Source: Streptomyces ochraceiscleroticus
GTDB taxonomy: Bacteria > Actinomycetota > Actinomycetes > Streptomycetales > Streptomycetaceae
Direction of reading: 5' to 3'
DNA length: 64,000 bases
Assembly: GCF_000720485.1 (NCBI RefSeq)
Contig: NZ_JOAX01000013.1
Span: forward strand, 1 to 64,000
Positions 36,572-45,387 of the stretch are shown here, one piece after another. The notes below the pieces were generated by a model that searched no databases, was not told the DNA's origin, and saw only the letters and a list, made by a program, of their open reading frames with translations. The position numbers and the translations under genes were made by a program. How positions within the stretch are numbered: position 1 is the first letter of the stretch; each line of letters opens with the position of its first letter.

Positions 36572-37372
36572 ATGACCGACACCGACCGCCGTGGCGGCGC
36601 CCGCGCTGTGACAGACACCGACCGCATCCGGATCACCCCCGTCGCCGAGCGCCCGGCGCTGCTGCCCCGGCTCTACGAGTTCGCCGACACCTGGCCGGCC
36701 TTCATACCGCACGACCCGGTGGCGGACGCCTTGTTGGGCCGGGTGGCCGCGGACTTCCCCGAGTACTGCGTGGTGGCGACGGACGGCGACCGCGTCGTGG
36801 CGCGCGGGCTGAGCGTGCCCTTCGACGCCGGGCGCGACGGTCGTGAAGAAATGCCGGACCGGGGCTGGGACCGGGTGCTGGGGTGGTCGTTCCACGACCG
36901 GCGGGACGCGCGCCCGCCGACGGCGGCCAGCGCGCTGGAGATCACGGTGGACACCGAATACCTCGGCCGCGGGCTGTCCTACCGGATGCTGGAGGCGCTG
37001 CGCAACGCCGTCGGACGACAGGGCCACGACGCGCTGCTGGCCCCGGTCCGCCCGACGGCCAAGCATCTCGCACCGCGCGTCCCCATGGCCGACTACGTCC
37101 GCCGGCGGCGCGCGGACGGACTGCCGGCCGACCCGTGGCTGCGGGTGCACGTCAAGGCCGGCGGCACCATCGAGAAGATCGCCCCCGCGTCGATGACGGT
37201 CAGCGGCTCCCTGGCCCAGTGGCGCCGGTGGACCGGCCTGCCCTTCGACCACGACGGCGCCGTCGAAGTGCCCGGCGCCCTGGTCCCCGTGCACTGCGAC
37301 ACCACCCAGGACCACGCGGTCTACGTCGAACCCAACGTCTGGGTCCGGCACCGGGTGCACCCGCAGCCGTAG
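36572..37372 (+). CDS. GNAT-like acetyltransferase
   Basis: A 266-residue protein with a GNAT core: VVATDGDRVVARGLSVPF as the beta4 strand, then ITVDTEYLGRGLSYRMLEAL (acetyl-CoA loop, with GRGLS in place of the standard Q/RxxGxG/A) . The C-terminal third, after residue 170, resembles similar Streptomyces proteins but is not a known domain. A GTG at 36608 is another possible start. Divergent from qcrB across 140 bases. Substrate unknown. Confidence 0.8.
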   Translation: MTDTDRRGGARAVTDTDRIRITPVAERPALLPRLYEFADTWPAFIPHDPVADALLGRVAADFPEYCVVATDGDRVVARGLSVPFDAGRDGREEMPDRGWDRVLGWSFHDRRDARPPTAASALEITVDTEYLGRGLSYRMLEALRNAVGRQGHDALLAPVRPTAKHLAPRVPMADYVRRRRADGLPADPWLRVHVKAGGTIEKIAPASMTVSGSLAQWRRWTGLPFDHDGAVEVPGALVPVHCDTTQDHAVYVEPNVWVRHRVHPQP

Positions 37373-37475
37373 CGGGCACGAAATGCTCCGGTAACGGTGT
37401 CGGGGCGCCGGACCTTCTACGCTCGTACCGAGACACGGGGAGACGGGGCGACGGGCGGGGGAGGGGGCGTCGGGC

Positions 37476-38465
37476 GTGCAGGACGACGTGGAGCTGCGCT
37501 ACCACGTGGTGCACGGCTACCGCCGCGCCTTCCGGGTCGCGGGCCGTGGACCCGCCCTCGTGTTCCTCCACGGCATCGGGGACTCCTCCGCGACCTGGTC
37601 GGGCATCCTCCCGGCACTGGCCAGGAACCACACCGTGATCGCCCCCGACCTGCTCGGCCACGGCGCCTCCGACAAGCCGCGCGCCGACTACTCGGTCGCC
37701 GCCTACGCCAACGGCGTCCGCGACCTGCTCGGCGTCCTTGGCATCGACCGCGTGACCCTGATCGGGCACTCGCTCGGCGGCGGGGTGGCCATGCAGTTCG
37801 CGTACCAGTTCCCCGAGCGCACCGAGCGTCTGGTGCTGGTCAGCGCGGGCGGCGTGGGACGGGAGGTGACCCCCGTCCTGCGGGCCGTGTCCCTGCCGGT
37901 GGCCGCCGCGCTGCTCTCGGTGCTCGGCCTGCCGGGAATGCGCTGCCAGACCCGGCTGGCCGTCGGGCTGCTCAAGCGCCTCGGCACGGACCTCGGGCAG
38001 GACGCGCAGGCCCTGCTCCGGCTGGTCGACGCGTTTCCGGACGCGGCCTCCCGGAACGCGTTCGTCCGGAGCCTGCGTGCCGTCGTCGACTGGCGCGGCC
38101 AGGTCATCACCATGCTGGACCGGTGCTACCTGGCCGAGGGCATGCCGACCCTGCTGCTGTGGGGGTCGCGGGACGGCGTGATACCGGTACGGCACGCGTA
38201 CCGCGCGCACGCCGCGATGCCCGGCAGCCGCCTGGAGGTCTTCGAGGGCGCCGGGCACTTCCCCTTCACCGCCGATCCGGACCGCTTCCTCGCCGCGGTG
38301 CAGCACTTCATCGCCACGACCCGGCCGGCCGACTGGAGCCCGGAGCGGTGGCGCGAGCTGCTCAGGGCGGGCCGGCCCGGCAGCGCGGCCGGCCGCCCGG
38401 ACGACGCCCGCAACCGCGCCGTGGAACGCGAGCTGCGGGACGAGAGCGAGCGCAGCGCCACGTAA
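37476..38465 (+). CDS. Alpha/beta-fold hydrolase
   Basis: A 329-residue serine hydrolase. The oxyanion loop is in VFLHGIGDSS, the nucleophile elbow in LIGHSLGGGVAMQ, the acid in LWGSRDGVIP and the His in GAGHFPFTADP. The start GTG 37476 follows GGGCGTCGGGC; no better codon is present. No signal peptide. Substrate cannot be told; similar proteins cleave esters or C-C bonds of ring products. Confidence 0.9.
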   Translation: MQDDVELRYHVVHGYRRAFRVAGRGPALVFLHGIGDSSATWSGILPALARNHTVIAPDLLGHGASDKPRADYSVAAYANGVRDLLGVLGIDRVTLIGHSLGGGVAMQFAYQFPERTERLVLVSAGGVGREVTPVLRAVSLPVAAALLSVLGLPGMRCQTRLAVGLLKRLGTDLGQDAQALLRLVDAFPDAASRNAFVRSLRAVVDWRGQVITMLDRCYLAEGMPTLLLWGSRDGVIPVRHAYRAHAAMPGSRLEVFEGAGHFPFTADPDRFLAAVQHFIATTRPADWSPERWRELLRAGRPGSAAGRPDDARNRAVERELRDESERSAT

Positions 38466-38477
38466 AGCCTGTGTCTC

Positions 38478-38506
38478 AAAGGCGTGGAGGCGTCCTAAAG
38501 GCGTGG
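38478..38506. repeat. 10-bp direct repeat just after a stop codon
   Basis: AAAGGCGTGG occurs at 38478-38487 and 38497-38506, 13 bases after the hydrolase stop. Period 19. Confidence 0.65.
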
Positions 38507-38517
38507 CGGCCCGGCTT

Positions 38518-39327
38518 TCAGGGGCGGCGCCAGCTGTGGTCCGGGAGGTGGGAGCCGGCCTGCGGGCCCATCCGCAGCATCCCGCCGTCGACGGCCCACG
38601 ACGCGCCCGTCACATACGCCGCGTCCGGGCCGGCGAGGAAGGCGATGACGGCGGCCACCTCACGGGCGTCGCCCGGCCTGCCCAGCGGGACGCCGGGCCG
38701 GTCCTTGGCGGTCACGTCCTCGTCCTCCTGCCCGGTCATCGGGGTGGCGATCTCGCCGGGCGCGACGGCGTTCACGTTGATGCCGTACTCGGCGAGCTCC
38801 AGTGCCATGACCTGCGTGAGCAGGCCCAGCCCGCCCTTGGCCGCGCAGTACGGGGCGGCGCCGACCCGGGGCTGGTGCTCGTGCACGCTGGTGACATTGA
38901 CGATCCGGCCGCCGTCCCCCTGCTCGATCATGCGCCGGGCGGCGACCTGGGAGCAGAGGAAGGGGCCGGCGAGGTCGACGTCGAGCACGTGCTGGAACGT
39001 CGCGTGGTCGATGTCGAGGAAGGGCGTGGCGGTGCCGGTGCCGGCGTTGTTGACGAGGACGTCGAGCCGGCCGAGCCGTTCGGCGAGCCGGTCGACGGCG
39101 CCGGCGGCCGCGGGCAGGTCCGCGAGGTCCATCCGCTCGATCACCGCGTTCCGGCCCTTGCCGCGTACCTCGGCGGCCGTCGCCTCGGCGCCCTCCCGGT
39201 CGCTGTGCCAGGTGATGCCGATGTCCAGCCCCTGCTCGGCGAGGCGTACGGCGGTGGCCCGGCCGATGCCGGAGTCCGAGCCGGTGATCACGGCAGTACG
39301 CGGGTCGGATGTGGGGTTTGCGGGCAT
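38518..39327 (-). CDS. Short-chain dehydrogenase/reductase
   Basis: A 269-residue classical SDR. NAD(P) site VITGSDSGIGRATAV, structural NNAGTG, catalytic Ser in NVTSVHEHQP region and Tyr-x3-Lys in PYCAAKGG. It ends with the usual AVDGGMLRMG. The closest general resemblance is to glucose dehydrogenase-like SDRs, but substrate is not certain. Stands alone, convergent with the hydrolase gene. Confidence 0.93.
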   Translation of the reverse strand: MPANPTSDPRTAVITGSDSGIGRATAVRLAEQGLDIGITWHSDREGAEATAAEVRGKGRNAVIERMDLADLPAAAGAVDRLAERLGRLDVLVNNAGTGTATPFLDIDHATFQHVLDVDLAGPFLCSQVAARRMIEQGDGGRIVNVTSVHEHQPRVGAAPYCAAKGGLGLLTQVMALELAEYGINVNAVAPGEIATPMTGQEDEDVTAKDRPGVPLGRPGDAREVAAVIAFLAGPDAAYVTGASWAVDGGMLRMGPQAGSHLPDHSWRRP

Positions 39328-39360
39328 CGCGGTCCTCCTGACGTGTACGGGGGCCTCTCA

Positions 39361-39395
39361 TACGGGTCATACGGGTCGTAGGGGTCTACGGGTCC
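39361..39395. repeat. Four 8-9 bp tandem repeats downstream of the DUF2267 gene
   Basis: TACGGGTCA, TACGGGTCG, TAGGGGTC and TACGGGTCC follow one another. They lie 28-62 bases past the DUF2267 stop (minus strand) and just upstream of the SDR gene. Confidence 0.75.
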
Positions 39396-39422
39396 TCTTG
39401 GGGACGGTTCACGGGGCGGTTC

Positions 39423-39854
39423 TCACGAGGGGTCGTCCATCCGGCTCTCGGGCAGCAGCTCGCGGATGTCGGGCGGCAGGACGCTGCCGAGCTTCTCGCT
39501 GAGCTCGGGCGCGAGCGCCGCGTCCAGCGTTTCGAAGACCGCGCTCGCCTCCTGCAGCGCGGCGTCCTCGGAAACTCCGCCGCGCCAGGCGATCCGCGCG
39601 GCGAAGGTCGTCAGATCGAACCGCTCCGCCGTGTGGTGCTCCTCGGGCCCGCCCTCGTGCGCGGCGACCACCCGGCGGAGGTGCTCGCCGATCTCCTGCG
39701 GGAGCTGGGCCGCCAGATGCTCGGCGAGGCCGTCGGGGATGCGCTCGGCCAGCGTTTCCAGCGTGGCCCGTACCGCACGCTCCGCCGTCCCGCGGTCGGG
39801 GAGCGCGGCCCCCGTCTGCACCAGGCGCAGGAACTCGTCGTGATGCATGATCAT
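39423..39854 (-). CDS. DUF2267 protein
   Basis: A 143-residue helical protein of DUF2267: FLRLVQTGAALPDRGTAERA then TLETLAERIPDGLAEHLAAQ and the late FAARIAWRGGVSEDAALQEA. Function unknown; family members are common in stress-related actinobacterial operons. The ATG at 39852-39854 is preceded by AAGGG and sits 1 base past the stop of the SRPBCC gene; an ATG 6 bases later is also possible. Confidence 0.88.
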   Translation of the reverse strand: MIMHHDEFLRLVQTGAALPDRGTAERAVRATLETLAERIPDGLAEHLAAQLPQEIGEHLRRVVAAHEGGPEEHHTAERFDLTTFAARIAWRGGVSEDAALQEASAVFETLDAALAPELSEKLGSVLPPDIRELLPESRMDDPS

Positions 39855-39855
39855 T

Positions 39856-40269
39856 TCACCCTTCCGTGCCGTCGGCATGCAGCCTTACCTGCTCCGCCAG
39901 CCGCTCCAGGCTCCGGTCCAGCGCGGCGTTCACGGCCTCGCCGCCCGGGTCGTGGGACGCCTCGAAGAAGGACAGGTGAATGGTCACCTCGCTCGCCCCG
40001 CTCCCGATGCCGGCCACCTGGAGCCAGCCCGCGTAGCTGCCGCTCTCCCGGGTGCCCCATTCCAGGCGCTGTTGATCCGGCTGGGCCCGGAAAAGGGCGG
40101 ACGCGTCCTCGCCCGTACGGTCCTCGTGCACCGTCACGGCCGGCAGCTCCTCCTCCCGTACGTGCAGCTCGGCCGGCATCCAGGAATCGAGCCGCGACAC
40201 ATCGCTCGCCTGGTCGAAGACGTGCTCGGGCAGCGCCGGCATCGTGCGGGAACGCTCGTACTCACTCAT
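39856..40269 (-). CDS. SRPBCC-family lipid/ligand-binding protein
   Basis: A 137-residue protein of the START/SRPBCC fold (polyketide cyclase/dehydrase-like): starts SEYERSRTMPALPEHVFDQA and continues with the strand VTIHLSFFEASHDPGG near the end. It likely binds a hydrophobic ligand. First gene of a two-gene operon with DUF2267. GAGGAGAGGTG precedes the ATG at 40267-40269. Confidence 0.88.
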   Translation of the reverse strand: MSEYERSRTMPALPEHVFDQASDVSRLDSWMPAELHVREEELPAVTVHEDRTGEDASALFRAQPDQQRLEWGTRESGSYAGWLQVAGIGSGASEVTIHLSFFEASHDPGGEAVNAALDRSLERLAEQVRLHADGTEG

Positions 40270-40656
40270 GCCACACCTCTCCTCGGTCGAGATCGGTCGA
40301 GATCGACCCGGGTGGGGTCCGGACCGGGGCCGGATCGGGCCCGGAACGGTCCGAACGCTTCCACGGAACGCCTGCCCCGTGACGGCGCCCGGAGGCGCAC
40401 AACCACCCGATTGCAGGGGGATGGGGGCGATTCGTCGCCACCCGATTCCCGGCGGATTTTCTTTGATCGGCCTTCGGCCGTCACAATCACCGAGCGACCT
40501 TTCCCTGATTTCCCAGCGGACTCGGTCCTGCCCACGCGGCGCAGCGCTCACAGCCGCCGTGGGTCCGGGCGCCGCCGCTCCGGGGTGGGCGCTGCACGTA
40601 CACACGGCGGAACGATCTCCCGTTGAGGAGGCACGTAATTGGAAGGAAGGCTGGCC
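40270..40656. other. Divergent intergenic region, no gene seen
   Basis: A 387-base gap between the SRPBCC and GntA-like genes. Next to the SRPBCC start, GGTCGAGATC is repeated at 40285-40294 and 40295-40304, forming with the following CGACC an inverted repeat that could be an operator. The rest shows no convincing gene or structure. Confidence 0.5.
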
Positions 40657-41388
40657 ATGACGGCGGATGCGCGTGGCAAGGTCGAGGAGTTCATCCTGGG
40701 GGAGCGGTTCTCCTGCCTGGCGGGACGATCGGCCTGGCGCCGGGGCGGCATAACCCACCGGCACTACGACCGGATGGGGAGTACGGAAGCCGCCCGGCTG
40801 ATGGCGCTCGATCTCGCGGAATTCGTCGGCTCGGCGGACTGGAGTCCCCGGACGTTCACCAGCTTCATCGCGACCTTCGAGGAACCTCGCGGGGTCGATG
40901 AGCTGCGGTTCGAAGAGCTTCTCTGGCAGCAGCTCCAGCTCCTCCACGAGCAGGACGCGGAATCCCATCGCTGGGCCGAGGGCTATTCCTCCGATCCGCA
41001 GTCCGGAAAGTTCGCGTTCAGCGTGGCCGGCCATCCCTTCTTCGTCATCGGTCTGCACGAGACGCACCGCCGCTGGGGCCGCCGGCCTCCCTTCCCGATG
41101 CTGGCCTTCAACTCCCACCAGCAGTTCGACCTGATAAAGGGCGCCGGCATGTGGGACCGGCTGGCGGACAAGATACGCAAGCAGGACATCAAGCTGCAGG
41201 GGGACATCAACCCCAATCTGTACGAGTACGAGCAGCTCTCCGAAGCCCGCCGCTACTCCGGCCGCCCCAAGCCCGCCGACTGGCAGTGCCCCTTCGCCGC
41301 CCGGGAAGCCGGCCGGGAAGCCGCCATGGAAACCGAGCGGGAGCCGGCGGAGGAGCGCGAGCGCGAGCTGACCGCCTCGGGGGCGTAA
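40657..41388 (+). CDS. GntA/YqcI-family protein, possible haem-dependent N-hydroxylase
   Basis: A 243-residue protein of the YqcI/YcgG family, which includes GntA, the haem enzyme that hydroxylates a guanidine nitrogen in guanitoxin synthesis. Conserved blocks are FILGERFSCLAGRSAWRRGG, the Phe/Trp-rich FEELLWQQLQLLHEQDA, FFVIGLHETHRRWGRRPPFP and LAFNSHQQFD. Start uncertain: ATG 40657 has GGAAGGAAGG upstream, TTG 40639 has GAGGAGG. The polar C-terminus after residue 210 is variable. Real substrate unknown. Confidence 0.87.
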   Translation: MTADARGKVEEFILGERFSCLAGRSAWRRGGITHRHYDRMGSTEAARLMALDLAEFVGSADWSPRTFTSFIATFEEPRGVDELRFEELLWQQLQLLHEQDAESHRWAEGYSSDPQSGKFAFSVAGHPFFVIGLHETHRRWGRRPPFPMLAFNSHQQFDLIKGAGMWDRLADKIRKQDIKLQGDINPNLYEYEQLSEARRYSGRPKPADWQCPFAAREAGREAAMETEREPAEERERELTASGA

Positions 41389-41420
41389 CCGCGACTCCGG
41401 TCGGCAGCAGTACAGCCACG

Positions 41421-41452
41421 CACAGCCACGGGCCGCCGTGCCCGTGGCTGTG
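41421..41452 (+). terminator. Perfect 13-bp hairpin after the GntA-like gene
   Basis: CACAGCCACGGGC (41421-41433) pairs exactly with 41440-41452 around a six-base loop. It lies 33 bases after the gene stop. The right arm is also the first unit of the 29-bp repeat that follows. Confidence 0.75.
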
Positions 41453-41528
41453 CCGACCGCGTGGCCGGTTCCGTGGCTGTGCCGATCAGGCCGTCGTACC
41501 CGTGGCTGTGCCGACCGGGTGGCCTTGC
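41442..41528. repeat. Three 29-bp spaced direct repeats
   Basis: The 15-mer CCGTGGCTGTGCCGA starts at 41442, 41471 and 41500, giving a period of 29; the other 14 bases of each unit vary, apart from CGNGTGGCC shared by the first and third. Lies between the GntA-like gene and the secreted deaminase gene. Confidence 0.85.
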
Positions 41529-41583
41529 CGCGGCCGCGGCCTGTCAGGTCGCACCCGGCCCCCCGGCGTGCCGAAGATGCACC

Positions 41584-43128
41584 GTGATCTTCGGCAACCG
41601 GCTCCGCAGGAGCGCTTCCGCACCCCGCCCCACGCCCGGCCTGCGCGCCGCACTGGCCCTCCTGGGCGCCGCCGCCCTGGGCGCGGCAGCCCTGCCCGCC
41701 GTACCGGACGCCGCCGCGACACCGCCACCGCCCGGCCGTCCCGCGACCGCCGCCGAGCAGCGCGTCGACGCGCACCTGGACGCCATCCGGCACGACCCGC
41801 GGGCGCTGCGCGCGTTCATGCGGGCCCTGCCCAAGGGCGGCGACCTGCACAACCACCTCACCGGCGCCGCGTCCACCGAGCTGCTCGTCCGCCTCGCCGC
41901 GCAGGACGGGCTGTGCATCGACCGGACCGACACGGCCCTGCCGCCGCCGTGCCGCGCCGGCACCCGGCCCGCCGCCGACACCCGTACCGACCCCGCCTTC
42001 CGGCAGCGGCTGATCCGCGCCTGGTCGATGCAGGACCTCCCGCCCGGCGCATCCGGGCACGACCACTTCTTCGCCGCCTTCGACAAGTTCGACGAGGTCA
42101 CCGAGCGGCACACCGGCGAGCTGCTGGCCGACGTGACCGGCACCGCGGCCGCGCACCACCAGTCGTACCTGGAGACCATGATCACCCCGGCCGCGCCCGC
42201 CGCGCGCCGGCTGGCCGCCGGCATCGGGTACGACGCCGACCTGTCCCGGATGCACCGCGCGCTGCTGGTCGGCGGCAAGCTGGACCGAGTGGTGCGCGAC
42301 GCCCGGCAGGAGACCGACCGGGCCACGGCCGTCTTCCGCCGCACGGCACACTGCGACACCCGCGCCCCGGCACCCGGCTGCCGCGTAATCCTCCGCTTCA
42401 TCTCCCAGAGCATCCGGTCCGAGGCGCCCGAGCAGGTCTTCACACAGCTCGCGCTCGGTATGCGGCTGGCCGAGCGCGACCGGCGCTTCGTCGCGGTGAA
42501 CCTGGTCGCGCCGGAGGACGGCAAAACCGCCCTGCGCGACTACCGGCTCCACATGCGGATGCTCGACTACCTGCACGGCGTCTACCCCCGCGCACACATC
42601 ACCCTGCACGCCGGCGAACTCACCCCCGGCCTGGTCAAACCCGCCGACCTGCGCTTCCACATCCGCGAAGCCGTCCACACCGGCCACGCCGAGCGCATCG
42701 GCCACGGAGTGGACCTGGCACACGAGGACGGCGCCGAAGAGCTGCTGCGCACCATGGCCCACCACGGCATCGCCCTCGAATCGCCGCTCACGAGCAACGC
42801 CCAGATCCTCGGCGTCAGCGGGGACAACCACCCCTTCCAGCGCTACCGCCGGGCCGGCGTACCGGTGACGCTCGCCACCGACGACCCCGGGATCTCCCGC
42901 ACCGACATCAGCCACGAGTACCAGCGCGCCGCGACCACGTACCACCTGAGCTACCCCGAGCTGAAGGACCTCGCCCGTACCTCACTGGAGGAAGCCTTCC
43001 TGCCCGGCCCCGGCCTCCGCGACCGCGCCGCCGGCTCCCCGGCCACCGGCCTCAAGGCCCGGCTGCAGGAGCGCCTGGAGGCCGCCTTCGCCCGCTTCGA
43101 GCGCCACGTGGCACACAGCAGGCACTGA
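41584..43128 (+). CDS. Secreted adenosine deaminase-family enzyme
   Basis: A 514-residue metal-dependent deaminase with a signal peptide (about residues 1-45, after RRSASAPRPTPG). Zinc ligands: His89 and His91 in GDLHNHLTGAAS, then a late His in ITLHAGELTPG with the catalytic Glu, IGHGVDLAHEDG and the Asp pair in ATDDPGISRT. The enlarged N-terminal region resembles secreted ADGF-type deaminases. GTG start at 41584. It probably converts extracellular adenosine to inosine. Overlaps the P450 start as TGATG. Confidence 0.88.
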   Translation: MIFGNRLRRSASAPRPTPGLRAALALLGAAALGAAALPAVPDAAATPPPPGRPATAAEQRVDAHLDAIRHDPRALRAFMRALPKGGDLHNHLTGAASTELLVRLAAQDGLCIDRTDTALPPPCRAGTRPAADTRTDPAFRQRLIRAWSMQDLPPGASGHDHFFAAFDKFDEVTERHTGELLADVTGTAAAHHQSYLETMITPAAPAARRLAAGIGYDADLSRMHRALLVGGKLDRVVRDARQETDRATAVFRRTAHCDTRAPAPGCRVILRFISQSIRSEAPEQVFTQLALGMRLAERDRRFVAVNLVAPEDGKTALRDYRLHMRMLDYLHGVYPRAHITLHAGELTPGLVKPADLRFHIREAVHTGHAERIGHGVDLAHEDGAEELLRTMAHHGIALESPLTSNAQILGVSGDNHPFQRYRRAGVPVTLATDDPGISRTDISHEYQRAATTYHLSYPELKDLARTSLEEAFLPGPGLRDRAAGSPATGLKARLQERLEAAFARFERHVAHSRH

Positions 43129-44495
43129 TGCCCGTGACCACAGTCCCCCTGACATCCGTCCCCCTGAAGCCCGTCCCCGGCCCCCGCGGCCTGCCCCTCC
43201 TCGGCAACCTCCCCGCCTTCGGCAGGGACCCCTTGGGCTTCCTCGTACGGCTGCGTGACGAGTACGGCGACGCGGTGACCTGGTCCCTCGGACCGCGCCG
43301 CAGCCTCTTCCTCTTCCACCCCGCGCACATCGCCGAATTCCTCGCCGCCAGAGAGCGCACCTTCGAGCTCCTGGAGATCGGCTGGGCCTTCAAGCAGCTC
43401 ACCGGCCAAAGCCTCATCCTCAGCAAGGGCAGCGACTGGCGCCGCAAACGCTCCCTGGTCCAGCCCACCGTCCGCCCCCGCCAGGTCCGCGGCTACGCCG
43501 CCGCCATGGTCGAGTGCGCGCAGGCCGCGGCCGGACAGTGGCAGGACGGCGACCGCATCGACGTACGCCACCAGATGGCGCTCCTCACCCAGCGCATCGT
43601 CCTGCGCACCCTGTTCGGCAACGACCTCGGCGACCGGACCCGGGCGCTCAGCGAGGCCATGGCCGTCGCCGAACACGGCATCGGCGCCGAACTGCGGAAC
43701 ATGACCCTCTTCCTGCCGGGCTGGATCCGCACGCCGGGCCGGCGCCGCCTGCTCCGGGCCGTCGCCACCATCGACGCCGAGGTGCACCGGCTGATCCGCG
43801 CGCGCCAGCGGCACGGCGGCACCGAAGACCGCGACGACCTCCTCAGCAGACTCCTGGCGGCCCGCGACGAAGAAGGCCGGCCGCTGACCACCCAGGAGGT
43901 GCGCGACGAGGCCGCCACCCTCTGGGCCGCCGGGCACGAGACCACCTCCACGGCCCTGACCTGGACCTGGTACCTGCTCTCCCGCTCCCCGGAGGCCCGC
44001 GAACGGCTCACCGCCGAACTCGACGAGGTACTGGGCGGACGCCCGCCCACCATCGACGACTACGACCGCCTCCCATGGACCCGGCAGATCATCAAGGAGG
44101 CCCTCCGGCTCTACCCGCCCGCCTGGCTCATCCCCGCCGTCGCCCGCGACGGCGCCACCCTCGCCGACACCCGCATCCCACCCGGCACCGTCGTGTGGTG
44201 CAGCCAGTGGACCACCCACCGCGACCCGCGCTGGTTCCCCGAACCCACCCGCTTCCGCCCCGAACGCTGGGACCCCGAAGCGCCCGACCCCGTACCGGAC
44301 CACGCGTGGTACCCCTTCGGCGGCGGCCAGCGCACCTGCCTCGGCGCCCGCTTCGCCCAGGTCGAGGCCGCCCTCCTGCTCGCCACCCTCGCCCAGCACT
44401 GCCACCTCGACGTGACCCCCGCCGCCCCCGCCCCCCGAGTCGGCCTCCTCCTCCAGCCACCCACCCCCCTGCACGCCACCGTGCGGCGGCACTAG
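43128..44495 (+). CDS. Cytochrome P450
   Basis: A 455-residue P450 with the eukaryote-like start PGPRGLPLLGNLPAFGRDP. The I-helix oxygen site is AGHETTSTA, the K-helix ExxR is EALRLYPP and the haem cysteine is Cys404 in FGGGQRTCLG. Monooxygenase of unknown substrate; no ferredoxin gene is adjacent. Its ATG overlaps the deaminase stop by one base, so the two genes are coupled, a pairing with no obvious metabolic logic. Confidence 0.95.
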   Translation: MPVTTVPLTSVPLKPVPGPRGLPLLGNLPAFGRDPLGFLVRLRDEYGDAVTWSLGPRRSLFLFHPAHIAEFLAARERTFELLEIGWAFKQLTGQSLILSKGSDWRRKRSLVQPTVRPRQVRGYAAAMVECAQAAAGQWQDGDRIDVRHQMALLTQRIVLRTLFGNDLGDRTRALSEAMAVAEHGIGAELRNMTLFLPGWIRTPGRRRLLRAVATIDAEVHRLIRARQRHGGTEDRDDLLSRLLAARDEEGRPLTTQEVRDEAATLWAAGHETTSTALTWTWYLLSRSPEARERLTAELDEVLGGRPPTIDDYDRLPWTRQIIKEALRLYPPAWLIPAVARDGATLADTRIPPGTVVWCSQWTTHRDPRWFPEPTRFRPERWDPEAPDPVPDHAWYPFGGGQRTCLGARFAQVEAALLLATLAQHCHLDVTPAAPAPRVGLLLQPPTPLHATVRRH

Positions 44496-44503
44496 GTCGT
44501 GAT

Positions 44504-44536
44504 CGATGGGCCACCGCGAGCCGCGGCGACCCATCG
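44504..44536. terminator. Hairpin between convergent P450 and RTX-like genes
   Basis: CGATGGG (44504-44510) pairs with CCCATCG (44530-44536) around a 19-base loop that itself is self-complementary (GCG/CGC). It lies in the 48 bases between the two gene ends. Confidence 0.5.
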
Positions 44537-44543
44537 GACGTCC

Positions 44544-45323
44544 CTAGGGCTTCTCGCAGTTCACGGCTGTGGGTGCGCTCGGGTTGACGCACTTGTCGTG
44601 GCCGGCGCCGCCATCATTCGTGTTGTTTCCCGCGTTGCCGTTGAGATCGTCGTTTCCGTCCTCACCACTGAGGTTGTCGTCCCCCTGGCCTCCGCTGAGT
44701 TTGTCGTTGCCGTCCCCACTTTCCAGCGTGTCAGCGCCTTCTTCGCCGAAGAGGCGGTCGTTTCCACCCATGGCGTTGCTCTCCCGCAGCATGTCGTTGC
44801 CGGGGCCGCCGTACATGGTGTCCTTGCCTTCCAGGCCGTTGTGGTTGTCGTCACCCGGGCCGCCGCGCAGCTCGTCGTTGCCGGTCCCGCCCTCGAGCTC
44901 GTCCGGTCCGTCCTCGCCGAAGATCCTGTCATCGCGCTCGTCCCCGCGGATCTCGTCGGTGTTGAAGGTTCCGGTGCCGCTCGCTCCTGCGTAGATGGTG
45001 TCGCGGCCCGGCTTCGCGTTGGGCGGCTGGCTGTCGCCGTAATCCCCGCAGAGGACGTCTGCACCGTCGAGACCGCGAATAGTGTCGTTGCCTCCCAGCC
45101 CCATGATGATGTCGCGGCCATTGGTGCCGACGAGAGTGTCGTTCTTCTCCGTGCCGAGCACCGTGGGAGCCAGGTTGACACAGGTGAAGGCGGCAACCGC
45201 ATCCGCATCGGCATGGGCCGCACCAGGAGCCGCCAACACGGCTGCGAGCGCTGCCGCCAGCAGGGCAGTCCGAGGGGCCGGTCGCCTGGCCCTGCGCGTC
45301 CGGCACTGCAAACTGGGAATCAT
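44544..45323 (-). CDS. Secreted RTX-like calcium-binding repeat protein
   Basis: A 259-residue exported protein: signal peptide about residues 1-38 (ending AAHADAD), then about ten nonapeptide-type repeats of the pattern GGxGxDxUx, such as GLGGNDTIRGLDGADVLCGD, GGTGNDELRGGPGDD and GGQGDDNLSGEDGNDDLNG. These form a calcium-loaded beta roll. Two cysteine pairs probably form disulfides. GAGGAGGGGACCC precedes the ATG. The C-terminus is short (CEKP) and no type I exporter is nearby, so export is by Sec. Confidence 0.93.
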   Translation of the reverse strand: MIPSLQCRTRRARRPAPRTALLAAALAAVLAAPGAAHADADAVAAFTCVNLAPTVLGTEKNDTLVGTNGRDIIMGLGGNDTIRGLDGADVLCGDYGDSQPPNAKPGRDTIYAGASGTGTFNTDEIRGDERDDRIFGEDGPDELEGGTGNDELRGGPGDDNHNGLEGKDTMYGGPGNDMLRESNAMGGNDRLFGEEGADTLESGDGNDKLSGGQGDDNLSGEDGNDDLNGNAGNNTNDGGAGHDKCVNPSAPTAVNCEKP

Positions 45324-45387
45324 GGGTCCCCTCCTCTTCTTCGCTGTCGTTGTCGCATGAAGGCGGGTGGAGAAGCCGCCTAGGTGG

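Noticed and set aside
41442-41528. Miniature CRISPR array
   Set aside because: Only three short repeats with 14-base partly similar gaps, no spacers of normal length and no cas genes.
39856-42945. 1029-residue minus-strand frame
   Set aside because: Only the last 137 codons are a real gene (SRPBCC); the rest is antisense to the GntA-like and deaminase genes.
44561-45223. Ser/Thr-rich frame inside the RTX-like gene
   Set aside because: It is a frame shift of the real repeats; its repeats merely mirror the Gly-Asp repeats of the true frame.
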